NCBI GenBank assembly: GCA_024103425.1
Contig: JAGFIS010000021.1
Span: 1-64,000, forward strand
Direction of reading: 5' to 3'
Source: Chitinophagaceae bacterium
GTDB lineage: Bacteria > Bacteroidota > Bacteroidia > Chitinophagales > Chitinophagaceae
Length of the DNA stretch: 64,000 nt
Of the stretch, positions 7,736-16,738 are shown piece by piece; the stretch's first letter is position 1, and each line of letters begins with the position of its first letter. The notes beneath the pieces are model-generated. The model worked only from the letters and a program-made list of their open reading frames with translations. It was not told the DNA's origin and ran no database searches. The position numbers were made by a program, and so were the translations under genes.

Positions 7736-9379
7736 ATGAAAAAGTATTGCTCTATGATTGCGGCCGCTGTGCTTGTAATCTTTCTTTTCTCATGTAACAA
7801 CAATACCGAAAAGGATAACTCAAACAATAATGAAACCATGGAACAGCGCGTGAATGAATTGGCAACCTTTAAACTGACAACCGATATTTCAAAGCTTACC
7901 GAAGAAGAAAAGCAGATGATCCCGCTGCTGATTGATGCTGCAAAAATCATGGACCCGTTGTTCGCTTATCAAACATACGGCGACCTGGATAGTTTGTTTA
8001 ACGCTATAAATGACCCGGCAACAAAAAGGTTCGCCGAAATTAATTACGGACCATGGGACAGATTGAAGGATGATGCTCCATTTATCGAGGGCGTAGGACC
8101 CAAACCGGCAGGAGCTAATTTCTATCCACACGATATGAGTAAAGTGGAATTTGAAGAGGCTAACCTCGAAGGGAAAACCGGTCTTTACAATTTCATCCGC
8201 CGGGATACAGGCGGAAAGCTGTATACACTACCCTACCATGAAAAATTTAAAGAACAGCTGGAAGTTGCTGCAGGAAAACTGCGCGAGGCAGCTGCCCTGG
8301 CAAAAGATCCCGGCCTGAAAAACTATCTTAATCTAAGAGCTGATGCAATTTTAAACGATGATTATCAGAAAAGTGATTTTGCCTGGTTAGACATGAAAAA
8401 CAATGGTTTGGATATAGTTATCGGACCTATAGAGACTTACGAAGATCAATTGTTCGGTTATAAAGCTTCTTATGAGGCTTATGTTTTAGTAAAAGACAAA
8501 GAGTGGAGTCAGCGCCTCGCTAAGTATGCTTCTTTCCTGCCCGAGTTGCAAGACAGTCTTCCGGTTGACAAAACCTACAAAACAGAGAGGCCCGGATCGG
8601 ATGGAGACCTGAACGCATACGACGTTGTGTACTATGCCGGATCGGCCAATGCCGGCGGGAAAACTATCGCCATTAATCTGCCCAACGATGAAGAAGTACA
8701 ATTAAAGAAAGGTACGAGAAGATTGCAGCTGAAGAATGCAATGCAAGCCAAGTTTGATAAAATCATGGTTCCTATTGCCGAAGTCCTGATTACTCCCGAG
8801 CAGCGTGATCATGTGAAGTTTGATGCCTTCTTCGCCAACACCATGTTCCATGAAGTTGCACACGGACTCGGAATCAAAAATACCATCAATAACAAGGGAA
8901 CAGTCAGAAAAGCGCTGAAAGAACATGCATCTGCACTTGAAGAGGGTAAAGCTGATATCCTCGGTCTCTACATGGTAGAACAGCTGTTAGATAAAGGCGA
9001 AATGGAGGGAGACATTAAAGATTACTACACCACATTTATCGCCGGCATATTCCGCTCTGTCAGATTCGGAGCCGGAGACGCCCACGGTATCGCCAACATG
9101 ATTCGCTTTAATTTCTTTGAAGACCACAAAGCTTTCGAAAGATTGGCCGATGGCACTTATAAAGTGAATTACGAGAATATGAAAGCTGCCATTGACAGCC
9201 TGTCTAACCTGATACTCACACTGCAGGGAGACGGTGATTACGATGCAGTAGCCAAACTGGTGAAAGAGAAGGGCAAGATAGGAGCTCAACTTCAGAAAGA
9301 CCTTGATCGACTGAAAGAAGCAAAAATCCCTGTCGATGTCATCTTCGAACAGGGATCTGAGGTATTAGGTCTGAAATAA
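7736..9379 (+). CDS. M49-like zinc metallopeptidase lipoprotein
   Basis: A 547-residue protein with a lipoprotein signal ending at Cys20 (FLFSC). The zinc-binding motif HEVAH is at residues 372-376 and the second motif EEGKAD at 402-407, the arrangement of the dipeptidyl-peptidase III (M49) clan. Members of this bacterial branch have a five-residue HExxH rather than the six-residue HExxGH of classical DPP III. It is likely anchored at the cell surface or periplasmic face and cuts small peptides. Transcribed alone from an A/T-rich leader; convergent with the pirin gene. Confidence 0.8.
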   Translation: MKKYCSMIAAAVLVIFLFSCNNNTEKDNSNNNETMEQRVNELATFKLTTDISKLTEEEKQMIPLLIDAAKIMDPLFAYQTYGDLDSLFNAINDPATKRFAEINYGPWDRLKDDAPFIEGVGPKPAGANFYPHDMSKVEFEEANLEGKTGLYNFIRRDTGGKLYTLPYHEKFKEQLEVAAGKLREAAALAKDPGLKNYLNLRADAILNDDYQKSDFAWLDMKNNGLDIVIGPIETYEDQLFGYKASYEAYVLVKDKEWSQRLAKYASFLPELQDSLPVDKTYKTERPGSDGDLNAYDVVYYAGSANAGGKTIAINLPNDEEVQLKKGTRRLQLKNAMQAKFDKIMVPIAEVLITPEQRDHVKFDAFFANTMFHEVAHGLGIKNTINNKGTVRKALKEHASALEEGKADILGLYMVEQLLDKGEMEGDIKDYYTTFIAGIFRSVRFGAGDAHGIANMIRFNFFEDHKAFERLADGTYKVNYENMKAAIDSLSNLILTLQGDGDYDAVAKLVKEKGKIGAQLQKDLDRLKEAKIPVDVIFEQGSEVLGLK

Positions 9380-9393
9380 CTTTCAGCAAAACA

Positions 9394-10119
9394 TTAAGCG
9401 AATTCAGGTACTTCCAAAGGGATATCCATCAGCAGGAATTCGGTATCCTCCATAGCCTCTACTTCAAACGATTCGGTATCCCATATACCGAGTGCATCGC
9501 GTTGCCCGAGTTCCTGGTCGCCTATCCTGAGGTGTCCTTTCAGAACAAAGATGTAAGCCCCGTTACCTTCTTTGCGGATGGTATAGGTCTTCTTTGTACC
9601 TGCGTCAAATTCTGCTATGCTGAACCATGCTTCCTGGTGAATCCATGCTCCTTTTCCTTCCGGATCAGGAGAAACAATCTGCTGAAATTCATTTTTTACT
9701 ATGTCATCTAAATAGTTGATCTGCCCGTATCTCGGGGTAACATTTTGCTTATTGGGAAATACCCAAATCTGTAAGAATTTAACCGGCTCAACGGTATTCG
9801 CGTTCATCTCGCTGTGCACAACACCTCTCCCGGCCGACATTACCTGAACATCTCCCTTTCTGATAACTCCCGAATTGCCCATATCATCTCCATGTTTCAA
9901 ATCTCCTTCGATTGGAATAGATATGATTTCCATGTTATGATGAGGATGCTTTCCGAAACCCATCCCCCCTTCCACATAATCATCATTCAATACTCTGAGC
10001 GTACCAAAATGAATTCTATTCGGATTGGAATAGCCCGCAAAGCTGAAGCTGTGATGACTCTTCAACCAACCGTGATCTGCAAAACCTCTGGTCTTCGCAC
10101 TGTGAAATACCGTTTTCAT
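9394..10119 (-). CDS. pirin family protein
   Basis: A 241-residue bicupin. The N-terminal cupin shows the pirin signature: GWLKSHHSFSFAGY near residue 16, then GMGFGKHPHHNMEI near 52-65 with metal-binding His residues and a Glu in VVHSEMN near residue 100. Pirins bind iron; bacterial YhhW-type members have quercetin 2,3-dioxygenase activity and others act in redox control. I choose the ATG at 10119 rather than one seven codons upstream because pirins usually begin close to this residue. Confidence 0.88.
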   Translation of the reverse strand: MKTVFHSAKTRGFADHGWLKSHHSFSFAGYSNPNRIHFGTLRVLNDDYVEGGMGFGKHPHHNMEIISIPIEGDLKHGDDMGNSGVIRKGDVQVMSAGRGVVHSEMNANTVEPVKFLQIWVFPNKQNVTPRYGQINYLDDIVKNEFQQIVSPDPEGKGAWIHQEAWFSIAEFDAGTKKTYTIRKEGNGAYIFVLKGHLRIGDQELGQRDALGIWDTESFEVEAMEDTEFLLMDIPLEVPEFA

Positions 10120-10212
10120 AATTCTAATTTTTTCGTTCAATGCAAAGCTATCTCATCGCCTTACCAAAGGCGTTCACCTATGTGAAGAAGCAATGGGAAA
10201 CATGCAGTCAAA

Positions 10213-11478
10213 TCATGCCTTTGCAAACTCTTCTGTGGCCTCTACGAAAGCATCTATCTCTTTGAAAGAATTATATATGTGGGTAGAGATTCTGGCACAA
10301 TTGATATTGTTTTCAGGAACATAACGAATGATGATTCCTTTATTCCTGCAGTATGTCTGTAATTCGGCCATCTCCTTACCTTTAATTTTGAAACTTACCA
10401 GTCCGCCACGGGAGGTATCTTCCACAGGAGTCAGCATTTCAATCTCAGGAATTGCCTTGAGCAGGTTTTCCTGAAGATAGGTTCCAAGCCTGCGGATGCG
10501 TTTTTCAATTCGTTCCTTACCTATGGCTTCCTGAAACTCCACGGCCTTTACAATACCTTTTAAAAGCGATGCATTCTGGGTGCCATAATAATAACGGTGA
10601 CCATCCTCCACATAACCATTGAGTTTAGGTGGCTCTGTCAACAAATCCCAACCGGTATCTACGCCTCCACCTCCGTAATACGGCTGGACGTTTCTTCTGA
10701 ACTCTTTTGCAACATACAGAAACCCCGTACCTTTTGGCCCTAACATCCATTTATGGCAGCATCCTGCATACATATCACAACCCAAATCATGCAGATCGGT
10801 TTTCAGCATCCCGGGCGGATGTGCACCGTCAACAAAACTGAAGATGCCGCGTTCTTTTGCAAAAGCGCAAATTTCTTTTGTCGGTAAAACTTGCCCGATC
10901 GTGCATGGGATCTGCGGCAAAGCGATTACTCTTGTCTTCTTAGTGACAGCAGCTTTCACAATATCCAGTGTTTCTTCTGCAGTCTTCCCAAACGGGATGG
11001 CTTTGACCTTAATTCCTGTCAGTTTCATCCTGCTGAGCCACGGTCCAGCATTCCCCACGTGTTCATGCCGGCTTAAAATAACCTCATCTCCTTCTTTAAG
11101 CGGCAATCCCCAGCAGGAAATATTGATTCCTTCGGTACAGTTTCGGGTCAAAGTAATCTCCGATGATTCTGTACCCAGAAATCGTGCGAGGGCTTTTCTC
11201 GCCTCATCTTCAAAACCGGCATAGCGCGCCTCGGTATCAACCTCCATCATATCCTCGTAAACAGCACCCACAACCGGATAAGGCGAGGGACCGATAGTAC
11301 CGTTATTAAGAAATACTTTCTGATGAGATAAAGGGAACTGCTGACGTATCAACCTCCAATATTCTTCTTCCTCTACATTTTGCGGTGGCAATGCAGGTAC
11401 TGAGGGAGACCCGCTCTTAACACTTAGTGCTCCGACTACGAAAAGGCTATTTCTCAAAAACTCTCTCCGGCTGTTCAT
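10213..11478 (-). CDS. Tat-exported class V aminotransferase-fold protein
   Basis: A 421-residue PLP enzyme of the class V (isopenicillin N epimerase / cysteine desulfurase-like) family. It begins MNSRREFLRNSLFVVGAL, a twin-arginine signal, so it should be folded with PLP in the cytoplasm and then exported. The PLP lysine lies in CCHKWMLGPKGTG near residue 245, preceded by the VDGAHPPG motif with the pyridine-contacting Asp. No catalytic cysteine loop typical of desulfurases is seen, so an epimerase or lyase reaction is more likely. Substrate unknown. Confidence 0.85.
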   Translation of the reverse strand: MNSRREFLRNSLFVVGALSVKSGSPSVPALPPQNVEEEEYWRLIRQQFPLSHQKVFLNNGTIGPSPYPVVGAVYEDMMEVDTEARYAGFEDEARKALARFLGTESSEITLTRNCTEGINISCWGLPLKEGDEVILSRHEHVGNAGPWLSRMKLTGIKVKAIPFGKTAEETLDIVKAAVTKKTRVIALPQIPCTIGQVLPTKEICAFAKERGIFSFVDGAHPPGMLKTDLHDLGCDMYAGCCHKWMLGPKGTGFLYVAKEFRRNVQPYYGGGGVDTGWDLLTEPPKLNGYVEDGHRYYYGTQNASLLKGIVKAVEFQEAIGKERIEKRIRRLGTYLQENLLKAIPEIEMLTPVEDTSRGGLVSFKIKGKEMAELQTYCRNKGIIIRYVPENNINCARISTHIYNSFKEIDAFVEATEEFAKA

Positions 11479-11533
11479 AATCTTAGAATTTTAGAAATTC
11501 GTAAACCCTCGTTTGCAGTTGTAAAGTTACCTC

Positions 11534-13324
11534 TTAGAGCAAATCACTCCTTCTGATCAGAAGCTTCCGGTATTTATTGAAGATTCCGTTTTTAGTCACA
11601 AAGCCCAAATACTTATTATTATCATCCACCACAGGGAGTAAGCGAATATTCTTTTTATCCATGATCCGCATCACCTCGTCCATAGGCATATCGATCGTTG
11701 CACGGTCCGTTGATGGCTGTACCATTTGCGACATTTTTTTTACGGGCGCATCCGGACGATTATCAACAATATTCTCCAATAATTCTTCCACATTTAATAC
11801 ACCTAAGAACTTGCCTTCGCTGTCGACCACAGGAAAAATATTCTTCTCAGATTGAACGATTTCAAGTTTTCTGTCATCTGGAGTTTCATCACCATGCAAC
11901 AAAACAAAATCCTTTTCGATAAGGTACCTAAGCTTCAGCCTTGCCAGCACACCTGCATCCTTGTTATGGTCCGGCAGCAGACTCCCCTGTTCTGCAAGTA
12001 CATAAGTGTAGATAGAATATTTTCTCGCGCCTTTATTGATAAAGTAAGCTATTGCTGCGACCATCATCAATGGAACGATCAGGGTATAACCACCTGTTAT
12101 CTCGGCACTTAGGAACACACCCGTCAGAGGTGCATGCATCACCCCACTTACAGACGCTGCCATTCCTGCCACCATGAAGTGCGTAACGTTTAACTGTACC
12201 CATCCTGTCTGGTTGATGGCCATAGCAAAGACAAATCCCAACAACCCGCCAATCACAACACTCGGACCGAACATACCTCCGTTTCCTCCGCTTCCCATAG
12301 TAATGACTGAACCGTAAGTCTTACCCACAAGACTGAGGAAGGCAAAAGCAATTGTAATCCACACATAGCTCTTATACTCTGAAAAAAGACTGTTTTCTAA
12401 CAGCGATTCAAAATCTCCGTTGAGCAACTTCTGAATAGTGATATATCCCTCACCGTATATTGCCGGAAATAATGCAACCAAAATCCCAAGGGTAATTCCA
12501 CCCGCAAAGATTTTACCGTAGGTGTTCTTAATCCTGTCCATCACCTTCGGAATTTTTGCATTCAGGCTGCTGTAATAAATAGAATACACACCTGCAATAA
12601 TGCCGAATAAAACATAAAACCAGAAGGCGCTTACATTCCATGAGTCGGGCACATAAACAAAGAGCGGTTTGCTCAACAACATTTTTGAAACGACGGACGC
12701 TACCGCAGAGGAAATCAACAGCGGAACCACCGCAGGAATAGAAAATGACGGTAACAAAACTTCTAAAGCGAATACCATACCTGCAATCGGACTACCAAAG
12801 GCAGCGGATATGCCGGCGGCGGCACCGCACGCGAGTAACAATGTTGTCTCCCGGTAATTAAGTCCGAAAATCCGCCCTACATTAGAGCCTATTGCAGCAC
12901 CACTGGAGGCCGCAGGTGCTTCCAGACCGGCAGAGCCACCCATACCTACTGTCAAGGCACTCGATACAATCTGACTGTAAATATTATGAAAATCAAGTTT
13001 GCTGTTCTCCTGATTAATACTCTTAATCAGCGGAGGAATACCATGGTGAAAAGGCCTTTTTCTGATGAAAGTCTTTATATAAAGAACTGTAAGCAGAATA
13101 CCTATCAGCGGAAAGAAGAAATACAGATAGTATTTATACTTCCAGTGAAAATCATTTTGCAGGTAATTGGAAAATAAATGTACGAGTTCTTTCAAGATAG
13201 AAGCTGCAAGCCCGCCTAATGCACCCACAATCCCGGCAGCAATAATCAGAAAATTCTCCTGAGAAATATGCTCCTTACGCCATTGATTTAAAGTAACTAT
13301 AAGGCGTAGTAATTTCTCGTACAT
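11534..13324 (-). CDS. ClC family chloride channel or exchanger with CBS domains
   Basis: A 596-residue membrane protein with about ten or more helices over residues 20-440 and a cytoplasmic CBS pair at about 465-590. ClC selectivity-filter motifs are recognisable: GMGGSAGLEAP near 128-138 (replacing the usual GREGP) and GSGGNGGMFGPS near 345-356. The CBS segments (EKNIFPVVDSEGKFLGVL and KNIRLLPVVDDNNKYLGFV) may bind nucleotides. It moves chloride, or exchanges chloride for protons; the sequence alone does not decide. Confidence 0.92.
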   Translation of the reverse strand: MYEKLLRLIVTLNQWRKEHISQENFLIIAAGIVGALGGLAASILKELVHLFSNYLQNDFHWKYKYYLYFFFPLIGILLTVLYIKTFIRKRPFHHGIPPLIKSINQENSKLDFHNIYSQIVSSALTVGMGGSAGLEAPAASSGAAIGSNVGRIFGLNYRETTLLLACGAAAGISAAFGSPIAGMVFALEVLLPSFSIPAVVPLLISSAVASVVSKMLLSKPLFVYVPDSWNVSAFWFYVLFGIIAGVYSIYYSSLNAKIPKVMDRIKNTYGKIFAGGITLGILVALFPAIYGEGYITIQKLLNGDFESLLENSLFSEYKSYVWITIAFAFLSLVGKTYGSVITMGSGGNGGMFGPSVVIGGLLGFVFAMAINQTGWVQLNVTHFMVAGMAASVSGVMHAPLTGVFLSAEITGGYTLIVPLMMVAAIAYFINKGARKYSIYTYVLAEQGSLLPDHNKDAGVLARLKLRYLIEKDFVLLHGDETPDDRKLEIVQSEKNIFPVVDSEGKFLGVLNVEELLENIVDNRPDAPVKKMSQMVQPSTDRATIDMPMDEVMRIMDKKNIRLLPVVDDNNKYLGFVTKNGIFNKYRKLLIRRSDLL

Positions 13325-13509
13325 CTATCAGATACAAATGGTTAAATGGAAAAAATAAAGATAAATAGTTTTTTTCTTTACATGACCTGAATTAAAATTA
13401 TTCAAAACTGATTTGATACCGTTGATCCTTTTATACAAATAAAAAAAAAGCTCAGACAATTTACCTTTGAATTGGTCTGATAATTGGGGTATCCAACCAA
13501 AATTCACAA

Positions 13510-14358
13510 ATGACAAAAGAATTCAATCCTGGTGTACAAAACGAATTAGCTAAAAAATTTCATGCTCTCCACCATACAGATGAAATGCTGGTGCTTCCCA
13601 ATGCCTGGGATGCGATATCAGCCAGAATGTTTCAGGAGACAGGCTTTCAGGCAATAGCCACAACCAGTTCCGGTGTTTCATGGGCTTGCGGATATCAGGA
13701 CGGCGAAAAAATACCACCCGAAGAAATGCTTGCTGCGTTAAAACGTATAACCCGCGTAGTAAGCATACCCGTGAGTGCTGATATAGAAGCCGGATATTAT
13801 GCAGATGACCACGATAAGTTCTATCAATTTATTTGCGATGTGATAGAAGCCGGAATTGTAGGAATCAACCTGGAAGATGCAGATTCAAAAGCCGGCGGCA
13901 TGAGAGATCAGGATAAACAACTGGAGCTGATACGTCTTGCACGAAAGGCAGGTAACGACAAAGGAGTAAATATCTACATCAACGCAAGAACTGATGCCTA
14001 CGAACGGGCTGCAGGAGACCTGGATGCGAGAATTCAGGCTTGTATCGACAGGGCTAAAGCATTTGAGGGTGCGGGGGCAGACGGCATTTTTGTTCCTTTC
14101 ACGAAGGAGATGGAAACAATTGCCAAACTGAAACAAGGTATTTCGCTGCCACTGAACATTCTGATAAGCAATACACTGGATGTGGCAGGGCTTAGAAAAC
14201 TGAAGGTAAACAGGGTAACCGTTGGAGGTAAACCCATCCTCGCCACTTTACACACACTCAGAAAAGTCGCAGAATCGCTTAAAGCCGGAGACGACTGGAG
14301 CCCGCTTTTTGTCCCCGGGCCTACCTATCCTGAAGTCAACGCTTGGTTTAAAGAGTAA
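13510..14358 (+). CDS. isocitrate lyase / PEP mutase family protein
   Basis: A 282-residue TIM-barrel enzyme. Family features are the N-terminal LPNAWDAISARMF, the SADIEAGY strand with the metal-binding Asp near residue 96, and GINLEDAD near 119 with a Glu-Asp pair. The catalytic Cys of true isocitrate lyase (KKCGH) is absent; residues near 125-130 read SKAGGMRD. The enzyme could cleave a C-C bond in a 2-methylisocitrate- or oxaloacetate-like substrate. A TACCTTTG box at 13462-13469 may be its promoter. Confidence 0.85.
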   Translation: MTKEFNPGVQNELAKKFHALHHTDEMLVLPNAWDAISARMFQETGFQAIATTSSGVSWACGYQDGEKIPPEEMLAALKRITRVVSIPVSADIEAGYYADDHDKFYQFICDVIEAGIVGINLEDADSKAGGMRDQDKQLELIRLARKAGNDKGVNIYINARTDAYERAAGDLDARIQACIDRAKAFEGAGADGIFVPFTKEMETIAKLKQGISLPLNILISNTLDVAGLRKLKVNRVTVGGKPILATLHTLRKVAESLKAGDDWSPLFVPGPTYPEVNAWFKE

Positions 14359-14514
14359 GTTTAATAATTAACAATGTTGCTATTCCGAAATCGGAAATAG
14401 TGTACCAACAGATAGTTGGGTATCGTTTGGTTTGTAAAAATTACCATTTGCAGACATCCTCATCATTATTTGGAAAAGAAATTGCTGTCATCTTTTTAAA
14501 AAAATATTTCTACC

Positions 14515-15021
14515 ATGTCTGTAACAGAAGTTTTTGCTAACGAACTGGAACGCGAGGCCGCTAACACTCGCAGGATGCTGGAACGCACTCCGGTTGATAA
14601 GTTTGACTGGAGCCCGCATCCCAAATCAATGAATATCTTACAGCTTGCTACTCACATTGCGGTATTGGCGGGCAGAGTAGCTGTAATCGTAAACTCATCA
14701 CATCTAGATTTTGCTAAAAACAGCGGAAAGAAAATCGAAATCCTAACGACGCGAGACCTCATAGAGCTACATGACGAAGGTGCCCGAAAATCTGTCGCAG
14801 CACTCAGGGCAGCTAAAGATGATATACTGACTGAGCATTTCGTGTTGAAAAATGGAGATCATACCATCTTTGATCTTCAGAAAGAAATCGCTTTGCGAAG
14901 TAACGGAATGAACCATTTGTACCATCACCGTGCTCAATTGGGAGTTTATCTGCGGTTGCTCGATATACCTATTCCCGGTATGTACGGATTAAGCGCCGAC
15001 GAGCAGAAGAATGCAAAATAG
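14515..15021 (+). CDS. DinB family protein
   Basis: A 168-residue four-helix-bundle protein of the DinB/YfiT-like family. The metal-binding histidine pattern is visible: His47 (LATHIAV) and the HLYHHRAQLGVYLR segment near residues 134-147. Such proteins are putative metal-dependent thiol transferases or detoxification enzymes. No signal peptide. Stands alone between the PEP mutase family gene and a drug exporter. Confidence 0.85.
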   Translation: MSVTEVFANELEREAANTRRMLERTPVDKFDWSPHPKSMNILQLATHIAVLAGRVAVIVNSSHLDFAKNSGKKIEILTTRDLIELHDEGARKSVAALRAAKDDILTEHFVLKNGDHTIFDLQKEIALRSNGMNHLYHHRAQLGVYLRLLDIPIPGMYGLSADEQKNAK

Positions 15022-15144
15022 AAAGCTGACGGGATTCTAAAAATAAAACTGTTGTCAGAGAGGTGCAATGGCAGACAGTTGTTGCACTCATAAATAATTA
15101 TTTTTACCATTTCTTTCCCTCACGATGAATTTATCCGACAATAA

Positions 15145-16650
15145 ATGACGGAAGCAATATCACCTCAACAGAAACCACTAAGACGCGGTTGGATACTTGT
15201 CGCCCTCATGTTTACAATCATGCTGGCGGCGATGGATTCTACAATCGTATCGACTGCGATTCCGCAGATTGTCGGTGATCTTGGCGGGTTTGCTCTTTTC
15301 AGCTGGGTATTTTCAATCTACCTGCTCGCACAAACAATTACAATTCCGCTATATGGAAAACTTGCAGATCTGTACGGGCGAAAACCTATCCTGATTTTTG
15401 GTACTATAATATTTCTCATTGGCTCTGCCGCTTGTGCCGCCTCTTGGAACATGACGTCACTCATTCTGTTTCGCGGATTACAAGGACTTGGAGCCGGTGC
15501 GATTATGGCCACTGTCAACACCCTGGCTGGTGATATTTACTCCATCAGTGAGCGTGCAAAAATTCAGGGCTGGCTCTCAAGTGTGTGGGGCATTGCTGCA
15601 ATCGTAGGTCCGACTCTCGGAGGTGCGTTTGCAGAATACGCCAGTTGGCGTTGGATATTTCTCATCAACATACCGATCGGAATCATCTCTATTACTTTAA
15701 TCAAAGTTTTCCTGAAAGAGCACGTCCAAAAGCGCCCCCACCAACTGGATATCATCGGTGCCTTCTCCATGCTGATCGCCGGTGTTGTGCTTTTGTTTAC
15801 ACTAATGCAATCGGGACAGTCGTGGCCATGGCTCTCGGCAAGAGGAATCGGAATGATAATGCTCTCTGCGTTTCTGATTGGCTTTACGATCAGGATTGAA
15901 AAGAGAAGCAGGGAGCCAATAATGCCTAACTGGGTATGGAAAAATAGAATTCTCGTCGGAACCAATCTGGCTGTCGTGTGTATGGGTGCGATTATGTTGG
16001 GTCCGAATATGTACCTGCCGGTGTATGCACAGTCCGTTATGGGGTTAGGAGCCATTGCTGCAGGCCTTATTCTAGCCAGTATGAGTTTCGGATGGCCCGT
16101 TGCTTCCTCAATCTCCGGAATTTTATATCTGAGAATCGGATTCAGAAATGCCTCCATCATCGGCACCGTAATTATTATGCTTTCGTCTATCGGATTCCTG
16201 TTACTGCCGTTTCATACTCCGGTATGGTTGCTGGTATTAGATCAGGTGATGATCGGCTTTGGACTCGGATTTCTTTCTACACCCACGCTTGTAGGCGTGC
16301 AATCAATTGTTCCCTGGGGAAAGCGCGGCGTTGTAACAGGTTCTAATATGTTCGCCAGATACCTCGGGCAGAGCGTCGGCGCAGCCATTTTGGGCGGCAT
16401 CTTTAATGTATCAATGGGGAAACAATTAAGTGCTGCTCCGGCCGAATTAACAGGCCAGTTACCGGCTCAGGTGAACGATGTTATCGAAGTACTCCAATCC
16501 GGTAAGGCATCTGGCGCTGCAGAAGAATACCTCAGGCAATCTTTTTACACTGCTTCACACCATGTATACATTGTAATGGCTATTCTCGCGATTTGTTCAT
16601 TTCTTTTTTTGCTGATGCTTCCAAAGAAATACCCGATTATCGAGGAATAG
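15145..16650 (+). CDS. DHA2 family MFS drug:H+ antiporter
   Basis: A 501-residue, about 14-helix major facilitator of the EmrB/QacA (DHA2) type. Motif D1 (LAAMDSTIVSTAIPQI) lies in helix 1, motif A (GKLADLYGRKP) after helix 2 near residue 71, and motif C (GIAAIVGPTLGG) near 149-160 in helix 5. It should export lipophilic drugs in exchange for protons across the inner membrane. No MFP or TolC partner gene is adjacent, so it probably works alone. Confidence 0.9.
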   Translation: MTEAISPQQKPLRRGWILVALMFTIMLAAMDSTIVSTAIPQIVGDLGGFALFSWVFSIYLLAQTITIPLYGKLADLYGRKPILIFGTIIFLIGSAACAASWNMTSLILFRGLQGLGAGAIMATVNTLAGDIYSISERAKIQGWLSSVWGIAAIVGPTLGGAFAEYASWRWIFLINIPIGIISITLIKVFLKEHVQKRPHQLDIIGAFSMLIAGVVLLFTLMQSGQSWPWLSARGIGMIMLSAFLIGFTIRIEKRSREPIMPNWVWKNRILVGTNLAVVCMGAIMLGPNMYLPVYAQSVMGLGAIAAGLILASMSFGWPVASSISGILYLRIGFRNASIIGTVIIMLSSIGFLLLPFHTPVWLLVLDQVMIGFGLGFLSTPTLVGVQSIVPWGKRGVVTGSNMFARYLGQSVGAAILGGIFNVSMGKQLSAAPAELTGQLPAQVNDVIEVLQSGKASGAAEEYLRQSFYTASHHVYIVMAILAICSFLFLLMLPKKYPIIEE

Positions 16651-16682
16651 CATCCTGAAACTTCCACCAATAATTAAAGTAG

Positions 16683-16690
16683 TAATTTTG
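16683..16690 (+). promoter_or_regulatory. TAnnTTTG -7 box upstream of the class V enzyme gene
   Basis: TAATTTTG matches the Bacteroidota -7 consensus TAnnTTTG and lies 49 bases before the ATG at 16739. No good -33 TTTG is seen at the expected distance, so support is moderate. Confidence 0.4.
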
Positions 16691-16738
16691 CATATCTGAA
16701 TTAAGATTGCCAGCACGTAAGCCACTAAAACCTAATTT

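Noticed and set aside
15564..16166. Long minus-strand open frame inside the DHA2 exporter gene
   Set aside because: The exporter has clear MFS motifs on the plus strand; the antisense frame of 200 codons is a composition shadow.
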